A stretch of 64,000 bases of DNA from the NCBI GenBank assembly GCA_902651635.1, contig CACRSC010000011.1:300820-364819 (forward strand). Reading direction: 5' to 3'. Shown piece by piece: positions 43,401 to 54,464 of the stretch. The stretch comes from Mastigamoeba balamuthi. Lineage: Eukaryota; Evosea; Mastigamoebida; Mastigamoebidae. A program made the position numbers and the translations under genes. Numbering within the stretch: position 1 is the stretch's first letter; every line of letters begins with the position of its first letter. The notes under the pieces were generated by a model. That model did not search any database. It was not told the DNA's origin and saw only the letters and a program-made list of their open reading frames with translations.

Positions 43401-44168
43401 CACGTCCACTCCACTGTGCAGCTCATACCGCAGGAGCTCCTGCGCAAGTACATTGTCTACGCGAGGAAGAAGATACACCCCGGGTGGCTGCAGACAAAGG
43501 ACTACGAGCGCGTGAGCGAGCTCTACGTCGAGATGAGGCGCGAGTCCGCGGTACTGAGTCTTTCTTTCTTTCGTTCGTTGGCGCGGAGAGGCCGTCGTCT
43601 GACCCGCTGCGGTGCCTGGCGCTCTGCGCAGGTCGGCGGCGGTCTCGCGATATGCACGAGGCACGTCGAGTCGATCATGCGGCTCGCCGAGGCGTGCGCC
43701 AAGATGCACCTGAGGGAGAACGTGTCGACCGACGACATCAGCCTGGCGGTGCGCGTGATGCTCGAGAGCTTCGTGGGCACGCACAGGTTCAGCGTCGCGC
43801 GGTCGCTGCGCAGGCGCTTTGCCAAGTACCTGTCGTACCGCCGCGACGACAACGAGCTGCTGTACCACATACTGCTCACGATGGCCCGCGAGCGCTCGTG
43901 GCTCGCGCAGACGGCCCCGTCAATCGCCACCTCGCAGGAGTCGCTCGAGATCGACAGAGACGAATTCGAGTCGAGGGTACGCACACACGGGGGTGGGGTG
44001 GGGCTTTCATGTCGCCGCCGACGCCCGCACTGACAGCTTCCTTTGCACTGCCACTACCAGGCGAGAGAGATGAACATCACACAGTACAGGGCCTTCTACG
44101 AGAGTGCCTTGTTCCGATCCAACGGTTTCGAGGTCAGCAACAACCGCATCTTCAAGCGATTCGGCTGA
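40479..44168 (+). CDS. MCM2: DNA replication licensing helicase subunit MCM2
   Basis: This is a subunit of the MCM2-7 replicative helicase. The chosen start is ATG 40479. About 940 residues over nine exons. The N-terminal 100+ residues are acidic, typical of the MCM2 histone-binding tail. Next come [19 protein letters not shown], the zinc finger (CPRC...CPGC), [15 protein letters not shown], and the AAA+ core with Walker [10 protein letters not shown], Walker [13 protein letters not shown], sensor AAANP and Arg finger LSRFD. The C-terminus [20 protein letters not shown] aligns with the MCM2 end. The distinctive MCM2 segments make confusion with MCM3-7 unlikely. A 287-nt intron of CA/CT repeats splits the core after DKDRTSIH. 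Confidence 0.95.
42752..43038 (+). repeat. CACT/CA microsatellite filling an MCM2 intron
   Basis: The whole 287-nt intron is built from degenerate CACTCT and CACA units. The coding strand has very few G, with long stretches having none. It starts GTGCTC and ends CTCGCAG. It is several times longer than most neighbouring introns and disrupts the segment between Walker B and the next helix (exons rejoin as IHEAMEQQ). Confidence 0.9.
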
Positions 44169-44338
44169 TGGCCGGCCCAGCAGTGGCGTGTGTGGGATGA
44201 GGGCCCCCTTCTCCTTCCGTGGAAGCAATACGACGACGACGACGAAAACAAAGTGGAAATTGAAATCCGTGTGGAAGAAAATAGTGCGGAGGAAAAAGGG
44301 AGGAAGAGAGGGCGAGTGTGATGCCGCAAACAGTTAAA

Positions 44339-47300
44339 TTACTGCACTGCCAGAACAACGTGCCGGCGACCGCAGGCCACGCCGGTGATGGCCCGGCCGT
44401 CGGGGAGCTTGAGCCGCTTGGGCACCTTGAGCTTGGCTGATCGCAGGCCGGCCAGCTGGTCAAACGTGTTGTCGCCCCAACCCCAGGCGCACTCGTCCGT
44501 CAGCGCGACGGTGAAGTTGCTGCCGCAGGCCACGTGGCGCACGGTCTCGCCGTCGAGGGCCTCGACAAGGCACGGCGTCTGCTGGTCCTCGTAGTGGCCC
44601 AGGCCCAGCTGCCCTCGGTCGTTCTTGCCCCACGTGAAGAGGGTCCCGTCCTCGGTCAGCGCCGCCGTGTGGAACCCGCCGCAGCACACTCGCGCCACGC
44701 GACACCGCTGCTGCCTCTGCTCGCTGTCCTCGAACTTCATCTGCTGCGGCTGGCTCTGCACGGCCCCGCGGTCGGCGCCCCACCAGAACACGCTGCCGTC
44801 GTCTGTGTCGGGGCGACGGGAGCAGCTGTGTGAGGCCTCGAAGAGGTCCCGACGATTGGGGGGGCAGGGGGCAACGCACCGAGGAGGACAACAGTGTGGA
44901 GGTCTCCGCAGGCCACCTGCAGCACGCGACCCTCGGCGCGCGGGAACCCGGGCACCGGCTGGGGTACCGACCTATTGATTGTGTCCCCGAGGCCCAGTTG
45001 CCCGTAGTCGTTGTGCCCCCACGCATACAACGACCCGTTCTCTGCAACAACGGTCAGAGAACAGCGCAGTGGCGCAGGAGGGAAGAGAGCGGGAGCGGCC
45101 CCGGTACGCACGGAGAAGAGCCATGTTGTGGGAGGAGCCCACAGCGAGGCTTAGCACCCTCCTGGACATGTTGAACGCCGTGATGGGCTGCGGAGACGGC
45201 TTGGCCCTGGTCTCGGCGATGCCGAGCTGACCGTCATCGTTCTTCCCCCACCCCAGCAGCTCTCCAGTGTCTGCGTGCCAGAACAGGAGCTCAGCTCAGA
45301 GCAAAAGAGAGAGTGAGAGGACGAGGAGGTGCGCACTGAGCAGAGCGATCGAGTGCGAGTAGCCCGAGTGGACCTGCAGTATGCGCTTGCCCTGCCATTG
45401 GAACGGGTTAACCTGCGGCTTCTCAACGGTCGTCCTCGTGTTGAGCCCGAGCTCGCCGTACTTGTTCGACCCCCACACGAACAGCTCCCCGCTCTCTGCC
45501 GAGGAGACACGCGCGGGCAGGCGCACACCAGGTCAGGCCAGGCGGCACCACGGCAGCCTGAGCAGACACGCACCGAGAACGGCTGTGGTGGTCATCGAGC
45601 CGCACGAGATCGAGGCGACTGGCTTTGCCGTTTTGACCTCGCGCACCAGCGGCGGTATCACCACCTCGTCGTCGTCCTCCGCCTCGTCCTCGGGCTCGGG
45701 CTCGTCCTCCCCGCACACCAGCACGCTCGCGCTGCCTGCGAGGGCAGAGCCGCTCAGCGCTGACTCCTCCAGAGGGGAGACGAGCGCACTGGTGAACACA
45801 GAACACTGGCGGAACCGCTGGGCGATGGCGCTGAGGGCGCCGCTCTCGCCCGCGATGGCGCTGACGGGGCTCTGCGCGCCCAGCCGCGCGTGCGTCCCCG
45901 CGAAGAACATCTCGAGCGGCGTCCACAGCACGGCGACGGGGGCGCCGCAGGGGCTCTCGGGCTGCGCAGCGGCCGCGCTGGCCTTTGGCGTCGCGCTGCG
46001 CACCCCCGCGTTGGGCGGCAGCGCGGGGCTCGTGGAGGGAGCGACCGAGGGCCCGCGCGGGCCCCTGTCCCACGAGATGAGCGTGCAGTCGTACGAGCCC
46101 GAGGCGATCTGGTTGCCGCGCGGGCTGAACGCGCAGCAGCGCACCTCCTCGCAGTGGCCCTGGAACACCGCCGCCCCGCAGCGCTCGCTCAGGCTCCACA
46201 GCCGCAGCGTGTTGTCAAACGACCCCGTCACCACGTGCTCCCCGCTCGGCGAGAACGAGCAGCTGCTCACCTGCTCTCCCCCACAATCGCGTCAGCCACA
46301 GAGCGGTTCTCTGCAGCCGGGGGGGGAGGGCGACGCACGGGCTTCTTGTGGCCGTGGAAGGTGTCGCGCGGGGAGCTGGAGAGGTTTCGCCAGTCCCACG
46401 TGCGTACAGAGAGGTCGTCCGAGCCCGAGACGATGAGCGTGCCGTCGGGGCTGAACGCGCAGCACGTCACCGCCGCCGAGTGCCCGTCGATCGCGGCCAG
46501 CGGCTTGCGCGCGCGCAGGTCGATGGCCCGCAGCGTCGCGTCGTCCGAGCCCGTCAGGACCACCGAGCCGTCGGGGCTGAACGCGCAGCAGCGGACGTAG
46601 TGCGCGCTGCCCAGCTGGTACGTCGTCACGTCGTGGCGGTCGACAGACTCCCACAGGCGCAGCGTCGTGTCGGCGCGCGAGCCCACGGCGATGTACTTGC
46701 CGTTTGGCGACAGCGCGCAGCAGCTGGGCATCCTCTGCTCCCGGCGTCAGCGACTGCGTCAGAGAGGAGAGAAAAATCCACGGAAGATCCCGTAATCCAG
46801 CCACGATTCCCGAATCCGCGGAATATAGAGAATCCGGAATATCCCCCCCGATGAGGGCAGAGTGGGAAGGGGAGAAACCTGCTTCTGGCTGGTGAAGACG
46901 TGGACTGGACGGCAGGTGGCCGTGTCCCAGATGCGGATGGTGCCGTCCCAGGCGGCCGAGATCACGCGCGAGGGCTCCAGCGGCATGAACGCGCAGCTTA
47001 TGACCTGTTCGCGGCGCGAGACGCGTTGAGACGCGGGCGAGGCGCGTCCCCGGGCGGGCGACGACGCAACTGTGTGGGTGTGTGCGACCAGCGTGGCCGT
47101 CTGCGCGCCCGTCGCCGCGTCCCACACGCGCACGCTCGTGTCGAACGACCCCGAGACCAGCGACGACCCGTCCGGCGAGAACGCGCAGCACGTCACCTGC
47201 GCAGCCCGGGGCGGCATATCTCCCGTCAGTCCGTTGGTCCACTCCGCAGCCCCGCCGCCGGTGCGCATATCTCCGCAAAATATCTTCCTTCCAGCACGGA

Positions 47301-47579
47301 AATATCACGTGCGGCCAAGCAGCCCCCGCGCACGGCAGCGGGGGGAGCGGCTGGAGAGGGGCGCCGGATCGGCGATATTGCTGCGACGAAATCGGGCGGG
47401 GGGCGAAAATATCGCGCGCGTGTTGTGGGGGTTTGCGGGTCAGAGCGGAGGTGCACACCTTGTCCTGGTGGCCGCGCAGCACCGCAGCCACCCGGAACTC
47501 CTGCGGGCGGTGGGAGGGAGGGGTGGGCGAGGGCGTGAGCGCGGGAGCGGGCGTCGGGAGCGTCGCTGACGCGCACCAT
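44339..47579 (-). CDS. WD40-RCC1 tandem propeller protein
   Basis: This is a fusion of two beta-propellers. The chosen start ATG (47577-47579) is followed at once by a GTGCGC intron. Exon 2 (47459-47500) then gives EFRVAAVLRGHQDK. Seven WD repeats follow (for example VTCCAFSPDGSSLVSGSFD; VRCCAFSPDGSVVLTGSDD; VRCCAFSPRGNQIASGSYD). A linker of about 150 residues is Ala/Ser/Pro-rich with an acidic stretch. Then come six clear RCC1 repeats (GELFVWGSNKYGELGL; GELLGWGKNDDGQLGI; GSLYAWGHNDYGQLGL; GTLFTWGKNDRGQLGL) that end GRRHVVLAVQ at 44339; a seventh blade may be completed by SISCGSMTTTAVL. WD40 blades usually scaffold protein complexes. RCC1 blades act on small GTPases or chromatin or bind ubiquitin-ligase partners. 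The substrate is unknown. Confidence 0.85.
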
Positions 47580-48434
47580 TATCGTCGCTTGGTGATTTTG
47601 TGGGCCGACGGGGCCGCGGGGGAGCAGAGAATCTAGATTTCCGGAAGAGATTTTGACGTAGACGCACAAAACCAAAGGGGGGCGGAGGCCCTCTTCCAGC
47701 ATTTTGTCATTTTTCATGTGCCCCGATGCCGCGACTTGCCAGCGCGGCGGAGCAAAGCGCAGCGAGGAAGCTGCTTCGCTGAGTAGACTAGTGCCTCCGT
47801 TGCTTGTACACAAAGATGCACATTACTCTCGTTTTGGATAATAACGTGAAAACCGCTTGCCATTCTCACCGAATGCTGCACGAATGGGAATGCCCAATCA
47901 GGAATCCAACTCTGTGGTTATATTTGCGGATACGCAATAAATGCCCTACAAATCGGGACTGCTACCAGCCTTCTCCAATTCCGAAGGGGCCGGGCGCTGG
48001 CACTCGCACCGACAAGGGCAGCGTGGCCGATCTGCACCCCCTAGCCCGGTGCGGAGGACTTGTGTGGTACCAAAAATCCAGGCAAATCGCACTTTCCCGA
48101 CTCTGCTCAGGCCGGGAAGCGGAAACACCGCTCCGGGGTGCGCCAGCGCCCCCATTGAGCGTCTGGTGCGGAGCTAGGGGCCTCGGGCGGAGTTCCCTGA
48201 AAAGGGCAAATCGGGGTGCGGGGTGGCCTGGTGGGCAAAAAGGGCGAATCGGGGGCGATATTGTTGTTCCGGTGGGGTTCGTATTCGGTTTTCTACCCCG
48301 CGCTGGTGGTGCGGGTGCTGACTCACGGAAAGCACGCAAAGTAATCAGAATAAAAACTTTCACCACAGGGCTCTTCCCACCCCCCCAGGTGCCACAGCGT
48401 ACCCCGCACCACCCCAACCAGCTTGCCGAGCGCG
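47580..48434 (+). other. Long intergenic region
   Basis: About 850 bases. An open frame on the plus strand continues through most of it but has no coding character. One short hairpin (AGCGG AAACA CCGCT near 48116-48130) is present. I found no tRNA or snRNA. Confidence 0.35.
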
Positions 48435-49621
48435 ATGGTCAAGGTCTGCGCGAGCAGGAACGGCTGCAAGTACGAGGTCATGGTGCTGAGCTCGCTGCAG
48501 GTGCGCACGGGCGACGTGCCAGCGCACCTGCTCGAGAAGAAGGAGGAGCGCAGCAAGAAGTTCAAGCACAACTGGATGCTCGAGCAGGAGGCCCGCGGCA
48601 ACCTCTTCCGCCGCGTGCTCGACGACAAGCACACGCTCATCGCCCTCAACATCGACGCTGTCGTCCGCGACATGTGCTGCACGCGCATGTCCCTCCAGAA
48701 GACCATCTGCCGCCGCTTCCACGCCTTCAGCCTCACCCGCCGCGACGACATGCCCCAGGCCTTTGCCATCCTCGAGCAGAGTACGCCTCATGCTCTCGCT
48801 CACGCGAACACACGCACTCCGCTTCTCAGCCAGCAGCGGCACCTGCCGACGCGCTCCCTGAAAAATGCCGTGCCTCTAAAGTGGAAAACGTTTTCTCTTT
48901 CTCTCTTATTCCTCTCTTCTTCTCCAATTCAAACAAAGTTGCAGCGCAAACAGACCCCGTCTGGGGGGATGCTGCAAGCAAGCACTCATGTTACCCTAAA
49001 TTTACACGCACGCTCCTTCTCCTCCTCTCTCCTCTCGCTCACGCGCCGCCACCGGGGACTACAGATGGGTTCACGCTGGGCAAGCCGCGCGTGATGACCA
49101 AGAGCATGTCGTACGGCACGGGCGTCTTTGTCGCCAACGACGACAGCAGCAGCCCCGTGTCGCCCGAGTGCGACGCCTCGGTCCCCAACTCGCCCGCCCA
49201 GGCGCAGGTCTACCGTGCCGTCGCCGTCTCGCCGCAGCCGCAGCACGAGCTCAGCCCCCCGCGCCCCGTCCCGCTCTCGGCCATCGCCCCCATGTCCCTC
49301 GCTACCGCCGCCGCTGCCCCCTCGGCCCCTCCGACGCCGCGCGTTGCCGCCACTCCTGCCGCTGCCGTCGCCGTGCCCACGTCGGTGCCCGCGACCCCGA
49401 CGATGGTGCAGGCGGTGCAGGCGCCGCGCGTCGTGCTGCCGCCGATCAGCGCGCTGATCGGGTGCCCCGTGCAGCAGCTCATGTGGGAGCACAGCTCGCG
49501 GACTGCGTTGCGGCCACAGGGCCCCCAGCAGCAGGCGATGCAGCTCCAGCAGCTCCAGCTCCAGCAGATGCAGCAGCGGAAGGGGCAGGGGCTCCCGGCG
49601 TTCCTCGGCAGCTTTGTCTAG
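48435..49621 (+). CDS. Protein of unknown function with Gln-rich C-terminus
   Basis: I do not recognise it. Two exons (48435-48780 and 49065-49621) joined over a 284-nt intron with GTACGC donor give 300 residues in frame. The first 115 residues are a compact, basic, Cys-containing region (MVKVCASRNGCKYEVMVLSS; HNWMLEQEARGNLFRRVLDD; CTRMSLQKTICRRFHAFSL), likely a folded domain. Exon 2 starts NGFTLGKPRVMTKSMSYGTG and then is Pro/Ala/Val-rich, with a Gln/Leu run near the C-terminus. The arrangement of a small basic domain and a low-complexity Gln-rich tail is common in transcription regulators, but this is only a resemblance. Start ATG 48435 was chosen as the first with coding character. Confidence 0.62.
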
Positions 49622-50063
49622 AGGGGGAGTCGCGGGGTCGGCGGGGTCGCCAAGAGACAGAGAGACAGAAAGAGACCCCTCGACGACATACTGAGAAGGA
49701 TCGATCATCCCCACCACGTTCGTAGATAAATCCCCCCTACTAGCGGGGCTGCTGGGGGCGGGTCACGCGAGCGACCCTCCCCTGTGCCTCCCCTATCCTA
49801 CTGTTTGCGCAACGTATACCAACAAATCAAACGCCGACTAGGCCGTACTGTTTGTTCACATTCGCGGCTTTGTCCTGTCTTGCCTTGTCGCTACTTTCCT
49901 GACCCCCCCCCCCCCCCCACCACCCGTGCGTCCAAAAGAGGACCTCTAACGGCTTTGGGAAAAAGGTGCGAAAATGCGAATGCAATCGACACGCTCGAAT
50001 TCGTTTACTGAGTGAATCTGTACTGGCGGCTAATTCGGGGGTAAGTTCTTGGAGGGGGAAAAA
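49622..50063 (+). other. Intergenic region with poly-C tract
   Basis: A 440-base interval. It has a run of about 16 C near 49903-49918. Nothing else is supported. Confidence 0.35.
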
Positions 50064-52243
50064 ATGACCCTCGACGGCGCGCGCGAGATACTCGCAGCGT
50101 TGCCCGTCTCGGCGAGCTGGTTCGAGCGCGGCAGCGTCCTCCTGTCTCGCCTGCTGCCGACCGCAGAGCGCAGGGACGGCGGATCCGTCGTTTGCGTCTC
50201 CCCGTCCCTCAGCGCCGCCGCGCGCGCCGTCGCGGACAAGCGGGTCGCGTGCTGGATCTCCGCCGGCTCTTCCGGCGCTCTCGAGCGCGTTCTTCCGAAT
50301 TGTGTGCTCGCCGTGGGCGAGGGAAACTTCCGCGTTGCGATTGCCGCGTCGCACGATGCGCTCGCAAGGAAAGACGCGGCACTCGAGTGGGTCGCGTGGG
50401 CGGTGCCCCCGGGCGACAAGGCAGTCGCGGAGCTCGTGTCCCGTGTGCTCGTGAGCCCGCCGTCGCTCAGTTCCGAGCTTGCAGAGCGTCTGAAGAGGTT
50501 CCTCGGCACCGGGGGCTCGATCAATGGCATCGACCGCACTGGGCAGACGTTGCTCCACGCCGCTGCCTCCATCGGTACGCGTGGCCACCCCGCACTTGCG
50601 TCTAAAGCACGCACGCACACAGACAACATGGAGCTGGCCGAGTGGCTACTCAAGAAAGGGGCCAGCGTCAACGCGATGGACAACCAGTGCTGGACGCCTC
50701 TGCTGGCTGCTCTCTGCAACGGGCACATTCGCCTGGCCTCTTTCCTGTCCGTAACAACTCCCCACCTTCCCCATTCCTGGCGAGACTCACCCAGCAGTGC
50801 CAGCGTGTCCAAGCACGCTGACATCACCTGCAAGACCTCCAATGGGACGACTGTGCTGCACGCCCTGGCCAAGAGCTGCGAGCCCAGCCAGGAAACGCAG
50901 AGGCTCATGGCCGTGGCCGTGGAGTCCGGCGTCAGCGTGGACTCACGCACGAGCGACGGCCTCACGCCGCTCGCGGTCGCCGGGCAGAGGTGCAGGAGCC
51001 CAGGGCACATCGAGACGCTGCTGTCCCTGGGAGCGGACCCAAACATTGCCACCAACGCGGGGAGCAGTCCTCTGCACCTGGCCGTGGAAAACCGGGCATC
51101 CCCGCAGGCGGTCCTACTCCTCCTGAGAGCCGGAGCAGGCACGACAGCCTCTTCAGCATCAATCTTAACCATCCGAGTGCAGCAACCAATGCGAAAAACG
51201 CCGACGGCCTCGTCGCACTGGACGTCGCCATTAACTGCAACTGTGATCCAGAGACAATCCAGCACCTGCAGTACTACAACAGCATTCTCAACATGCCTGA
51301 GTTTGTGCTGCACAGTGCGTAAAGGGCACATCCCCCCCCCTCCTTCATCTGAGGAGCCTTTGTTAACAACAAACTAATCACTGCCCCCCCCCCCCCCCCA
51401 GTGGTTCTTCAGGAGATGCGGCCTGAAGAACTCAGACGTGCGCGTGCAGTGTGCAAGGACTTCTTCAGGGTCGCAGAGTCCACGAGAGCGAACCTTATGT
51501 ACAGGCAGAGGTGGAGGGAGCGGACGACTTTGTTCAAAATCCTCGTCATTGGCGGCATTTCTGTCGGGAAGAACACTCTAGTGTATTCCCTCACTGGAGC
51601 AAGGTGTGCACGTCCGAATGCACATTCACCGTCCTCACACATCTGTGCTGCGCAGGTCCGCGGGGGTCGCAACACGGTATTTCAGGGGGCAAGAGTTGCG
51701 CCTTCAGATGGACACATGGCTCCTCTCCACCGCACAGATAACAAGCACTGAAGACTTCGAGGCGATCATCGTGATGTACGACTGCACGAGCCACCGTTCG
51801 CTCGAGACCCTTGAAACCGCTCTGCGCATATGCGGCGTATGCGTCCTGCCTCCACTCGTCGACTGACACACAATCCAGAGTTGGAATACCAAAGACCAGG
51901 TTCTCGTCGTTGTCGGCAACAAGCTCGACCAGCAAAGGCCAGACAGTATCAAACGACAACAGGTGATCCAGATGATCCATGGAATGGGTGACCGCTGTCC
52001 CACGGTGCACGCGGTCTTCGAGATATCTGCTCTCCGTTCCATCAACGTGCTCGCTGCCACCCGTTTCAATCTCTTTGTCCCCGGCCACCTGACAGCCTTT
52101 TGAAGGTTGAGGAGTGCCTGAAGTTCCTCGTTTCCAAGTACAGCTCCCAGAAGGAGGCCCAGCATCCCGAGATTGAGGCCTACGAGTCGTCCACCTCTAC
52201 ATCAGCGAAAAAGAAGAAGGACAAACAATGCCGCCAACAGTAA
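50064..52243 (+). CDS. Ankyrin / F-box / Ras-like GTPase fusion protein
   Basis: About 590 residues over roughly eight exons, start ATG 50064. Order: an N-terminal helical region of about 150 residues; four to five ankyrin repeats (GSINGIDRTGQTLLHAAAS; GASVNAMDNQCWTPLLAAL; GADPNIATNAGSSPLHLAV); an F-box restored by splicing over a GTGCGT donor (MPEFVLHMVLQEMRPEELR, then RARAVCKDFF); then a Ras/Rab-like domain. In the GTPase, the P-loop reads GGISVGKNT, with Asn where Ras has Ser17. Switch II has MDTW in place of DTAGQ. NKxD (VGNKLDQ) and ISAL are present. The last exon (VEECLKFLVSKYSS) ends in a polybasic stretch and CRQQ, like a prenylated Ras tail. F-boxes bind Skp1, so an SCF ubiquitin-ligase adaptor role is likely. 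Confidence 0.8.
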
Positions 52244-52382
52244 CCCCCATCCAACATAATGGTGGTTCTTTTTTTGTATTGGCCATTCAAATGATACGAT
52301 CTCACGCCCTCGTTCCGCACACTCGAGTGCACAACTCGAGATATTAGTCCACAAGGAGCAGCAGAGCATCCATTCCACAGAC

Positions 52383-54314
52383 CTACTTGGTCTCGGCCTG
52401 GGCAAATAAGGCGTGCAGGTCGTTAACACGCCTCTCGACGTCGTAGAGTGCGATCAGGCTGCTCGTCTGGCGATTCAGCGTATCCACGTGCGCCTGAACT
52501 TCCTCGAGAGCCCTCGCTGCAGCTTTGCTGTGGGGTGTGTCAGCCCCGTACACGAGAGGTACGGCCTACAGGCGAGCGTACCACAAAGGCTTGGCCCTCT
52601 CCCACGTTTCCGATGATTCAACGACGCCGGCCTGCTTTGGCACGACCTTAACGGTGTAGAGCTTCGAGATGGGGAGCTGGGCCAGCTGGCAGCGGAGTAA
52701 GAGAAAGACCAGCCCACTCCCGTTGGCTCCGCACCGCATGTACTTCTCTGGACAGCTTTGCCATGCTTATGACGTCGTTGATGTCGTCGTGCGCGTTGAG
52801 ACGGGTCCCCATGTTCCGGACGAGCTCGTTCAGCGCTCTCGCCTTCAGGAGCAGCTCGCGCTTGCGAGGGTCCGCGTCCTCGTCGAGGATCTGCAGACAC
52901 ACGTGAGCTCATCGACGGGTGAAGCGTGCGCATTCCAAACCGCCAGTTCCGAGGCCAGCGACGGCGCCTCATCCTGCTCGAGCTCGAGCGAGGCGGAGGC
53001 CAGATCAGCGCGTGCCCTGATGGCGTCCTCCTCTGCCAGCGCTCGCAGGCGTACCTCCTCCTGCTTCCTCGCGTGCGCGACCCTGCAGAGCCTGTCCGCT
53101 CGCGCAGCCAGCAGCTCCGCAGCCTCCTGCACGCTCTTGCGCAGGTCCTCCTCGTCCTCGAGCCTGTGCGGCTGCTTGGGGCCGAGGACGGCCTTGGCGA
53201 GCAGCGCGGTGACGTCGATGGTGCTGTCCAGCCGGATGACCGCCTCGCGGACGGCTGCCGTGTGCGTCTCCAGCAACAGCCTGAGGGCATCGAGGTCGTC
53301 CGCGACGTCCGCGACGGGCTCGCGCAGCTTCTCCGGCCTCGTCCTGGCCGGCAGCGGCTCGACGGCCTGCAGTAGCGTGAGCCGGGCACACGACCACGAG
53401 CGCCAGTGGGGAGCGCGGGCGTACAGTGAGGCGATCCACAAACTCCATGTAGCGAGCAAAGTTCTGCAACGGGAGGGGAGGGGCCGTCAGCCTGAGGCCG
53501 CCCAGGGGCGGATGCTACCCGGGAGACGAAGTCGGAGACGCCCTCGGTGCCCCTGTCGCGCGCAGGGGCCCCGCTGGCCAGCTTCTGGAGCATCGTCGAC
53601 AGCGCGACGAGGCCCCTGCGGACCTCCCCGCCCCCCTGCTGCTGCGCGGCTGCGGCCCTCTCGTCGTCGACGAGCCCCCACTGCGCGGGGCTCGCGGCCG
53701 CGGGCGCCACGAACCTCAGCATCGCGAGGCCCCCGACGGCCACCTGCCGCTGCCCCGCGAACTTCCTCTCGGCCTCGTCCCGCGCCGTGGCCAGCGCGCG
53801 GCGCAGCGCCAGCGGGCAGACGTGCGCGCTGCGGAACACGCGGTCGGCGACCTCCTGCGCCAGCGACGCCAGCGACTCGGCGCTCAGCTCCGCGGCCGCC
53901 GGCGGCTGCGCGCCGCACAGGCGCGTCAGCGCGGGCTGCAGCACGCAGCGCAGGTACGCGCGGGCCTCGGGGGACCTGAACAGCGCGGCGGCCATCACGC
54001 GCGTGGCCGCGCTGTTGGTCCGCCACAGCGTCTCGACGCTCTCTGAGCGCGGTGGTTCCGATTTTCCAGATCAATTCGAGATCGCAGCGGGAGAACCGAG
54101 GGGAACCGAGGCGCGAACTGGTGACGGAGATCTCCTGGCAGAGGGTGGAGCGGACGAGGTGGTCGGTGGCGCCGTAGGCGGCGGCGACGCGCGAGATGCG
54201 GTCGGCCGACGCGCTGGCGGCGTCGTGGGTGACGCCCGAGTCGAGCATGGCCACGACGAGCTCGCACCTCGGCGTCGCCGCGAACATCGCCTCGGCCAAC
54301 CCGTCAGTCGCCAT
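52383..54314 (-). CDS. RasGAP-domain protein
   Basis: This is a predicted GTPase-activating protein for Ras-like GTPases. Start ATG 54314 (MATDGLAEAMFAATP). The RasGAP domain spans roughly residues 50-330. VETLWRTNSAATRVM carries the Arg at the arginine-finger position. RVFRSAHVCPLALRRALA and VAVGGLAMLRFVAPAAASPAQ are the family helices, with LVALSTMLQKLASG and FARYMEFVDRL closing the domain. The C-terminal half is helical and charged (RLLLETHTAAVREAVIRLD; ARADLASASLELEQDEAPSL), ending LYDVERRVNDLHALFAQAETK. There are about six exons. It is convergent with the Ras-like fusion gene, only 140 nt between the stops. The specific Ras partner is not evident. Confidence 0.83.
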
Positions 54315-54368
54315 TCTCAGAAGTTGCTACGCTCAACAACAGCAACAGCTGCCGTTGGGGGGGGGGCG

Positions 54369-54427
54369 AAAATATCTGCCAGGGAAGATACCCGGATCTC
54401 CTCCAGGAGCAATCCGCGCTATAAATA
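54369..54427. promoter_or_regulatory. Bidirectional promoter: TATCT/AGATA dyad and TATA box
   Basis: AAATATCT (54369-54376) and AGATA (54386-54390) lie between the divergent RasGAP and centrin-like genes, 55 nt from the RasGAP ATG. TATAAATA at 54420-54427 lies 38-45 nt upstream of the centrin-like ATG. These are inferred core elements. Confidence 0.4.
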
Positions 54428-54464
54428 ACCCCCTCCTCTCCGTGGGCCGGCACACCGTCTGGCG

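Noticed and set aside
48095-48135. A sequence resembling the signal recognition particle RNA domain IV (CTCAGGCCGGGAAGC).
   Set aside because: The conserved loop and the AAGCA bulge are not in place, and no longer SRP helix could be paired around it.
47804-49621. A long open frame starting at 47804 that includes the gene at 48435.
   Set aside because: The first 210 codons lack the codon pattern and composition of neighbouring genes. The chosen ATG at 48435 begins where coding character begins.
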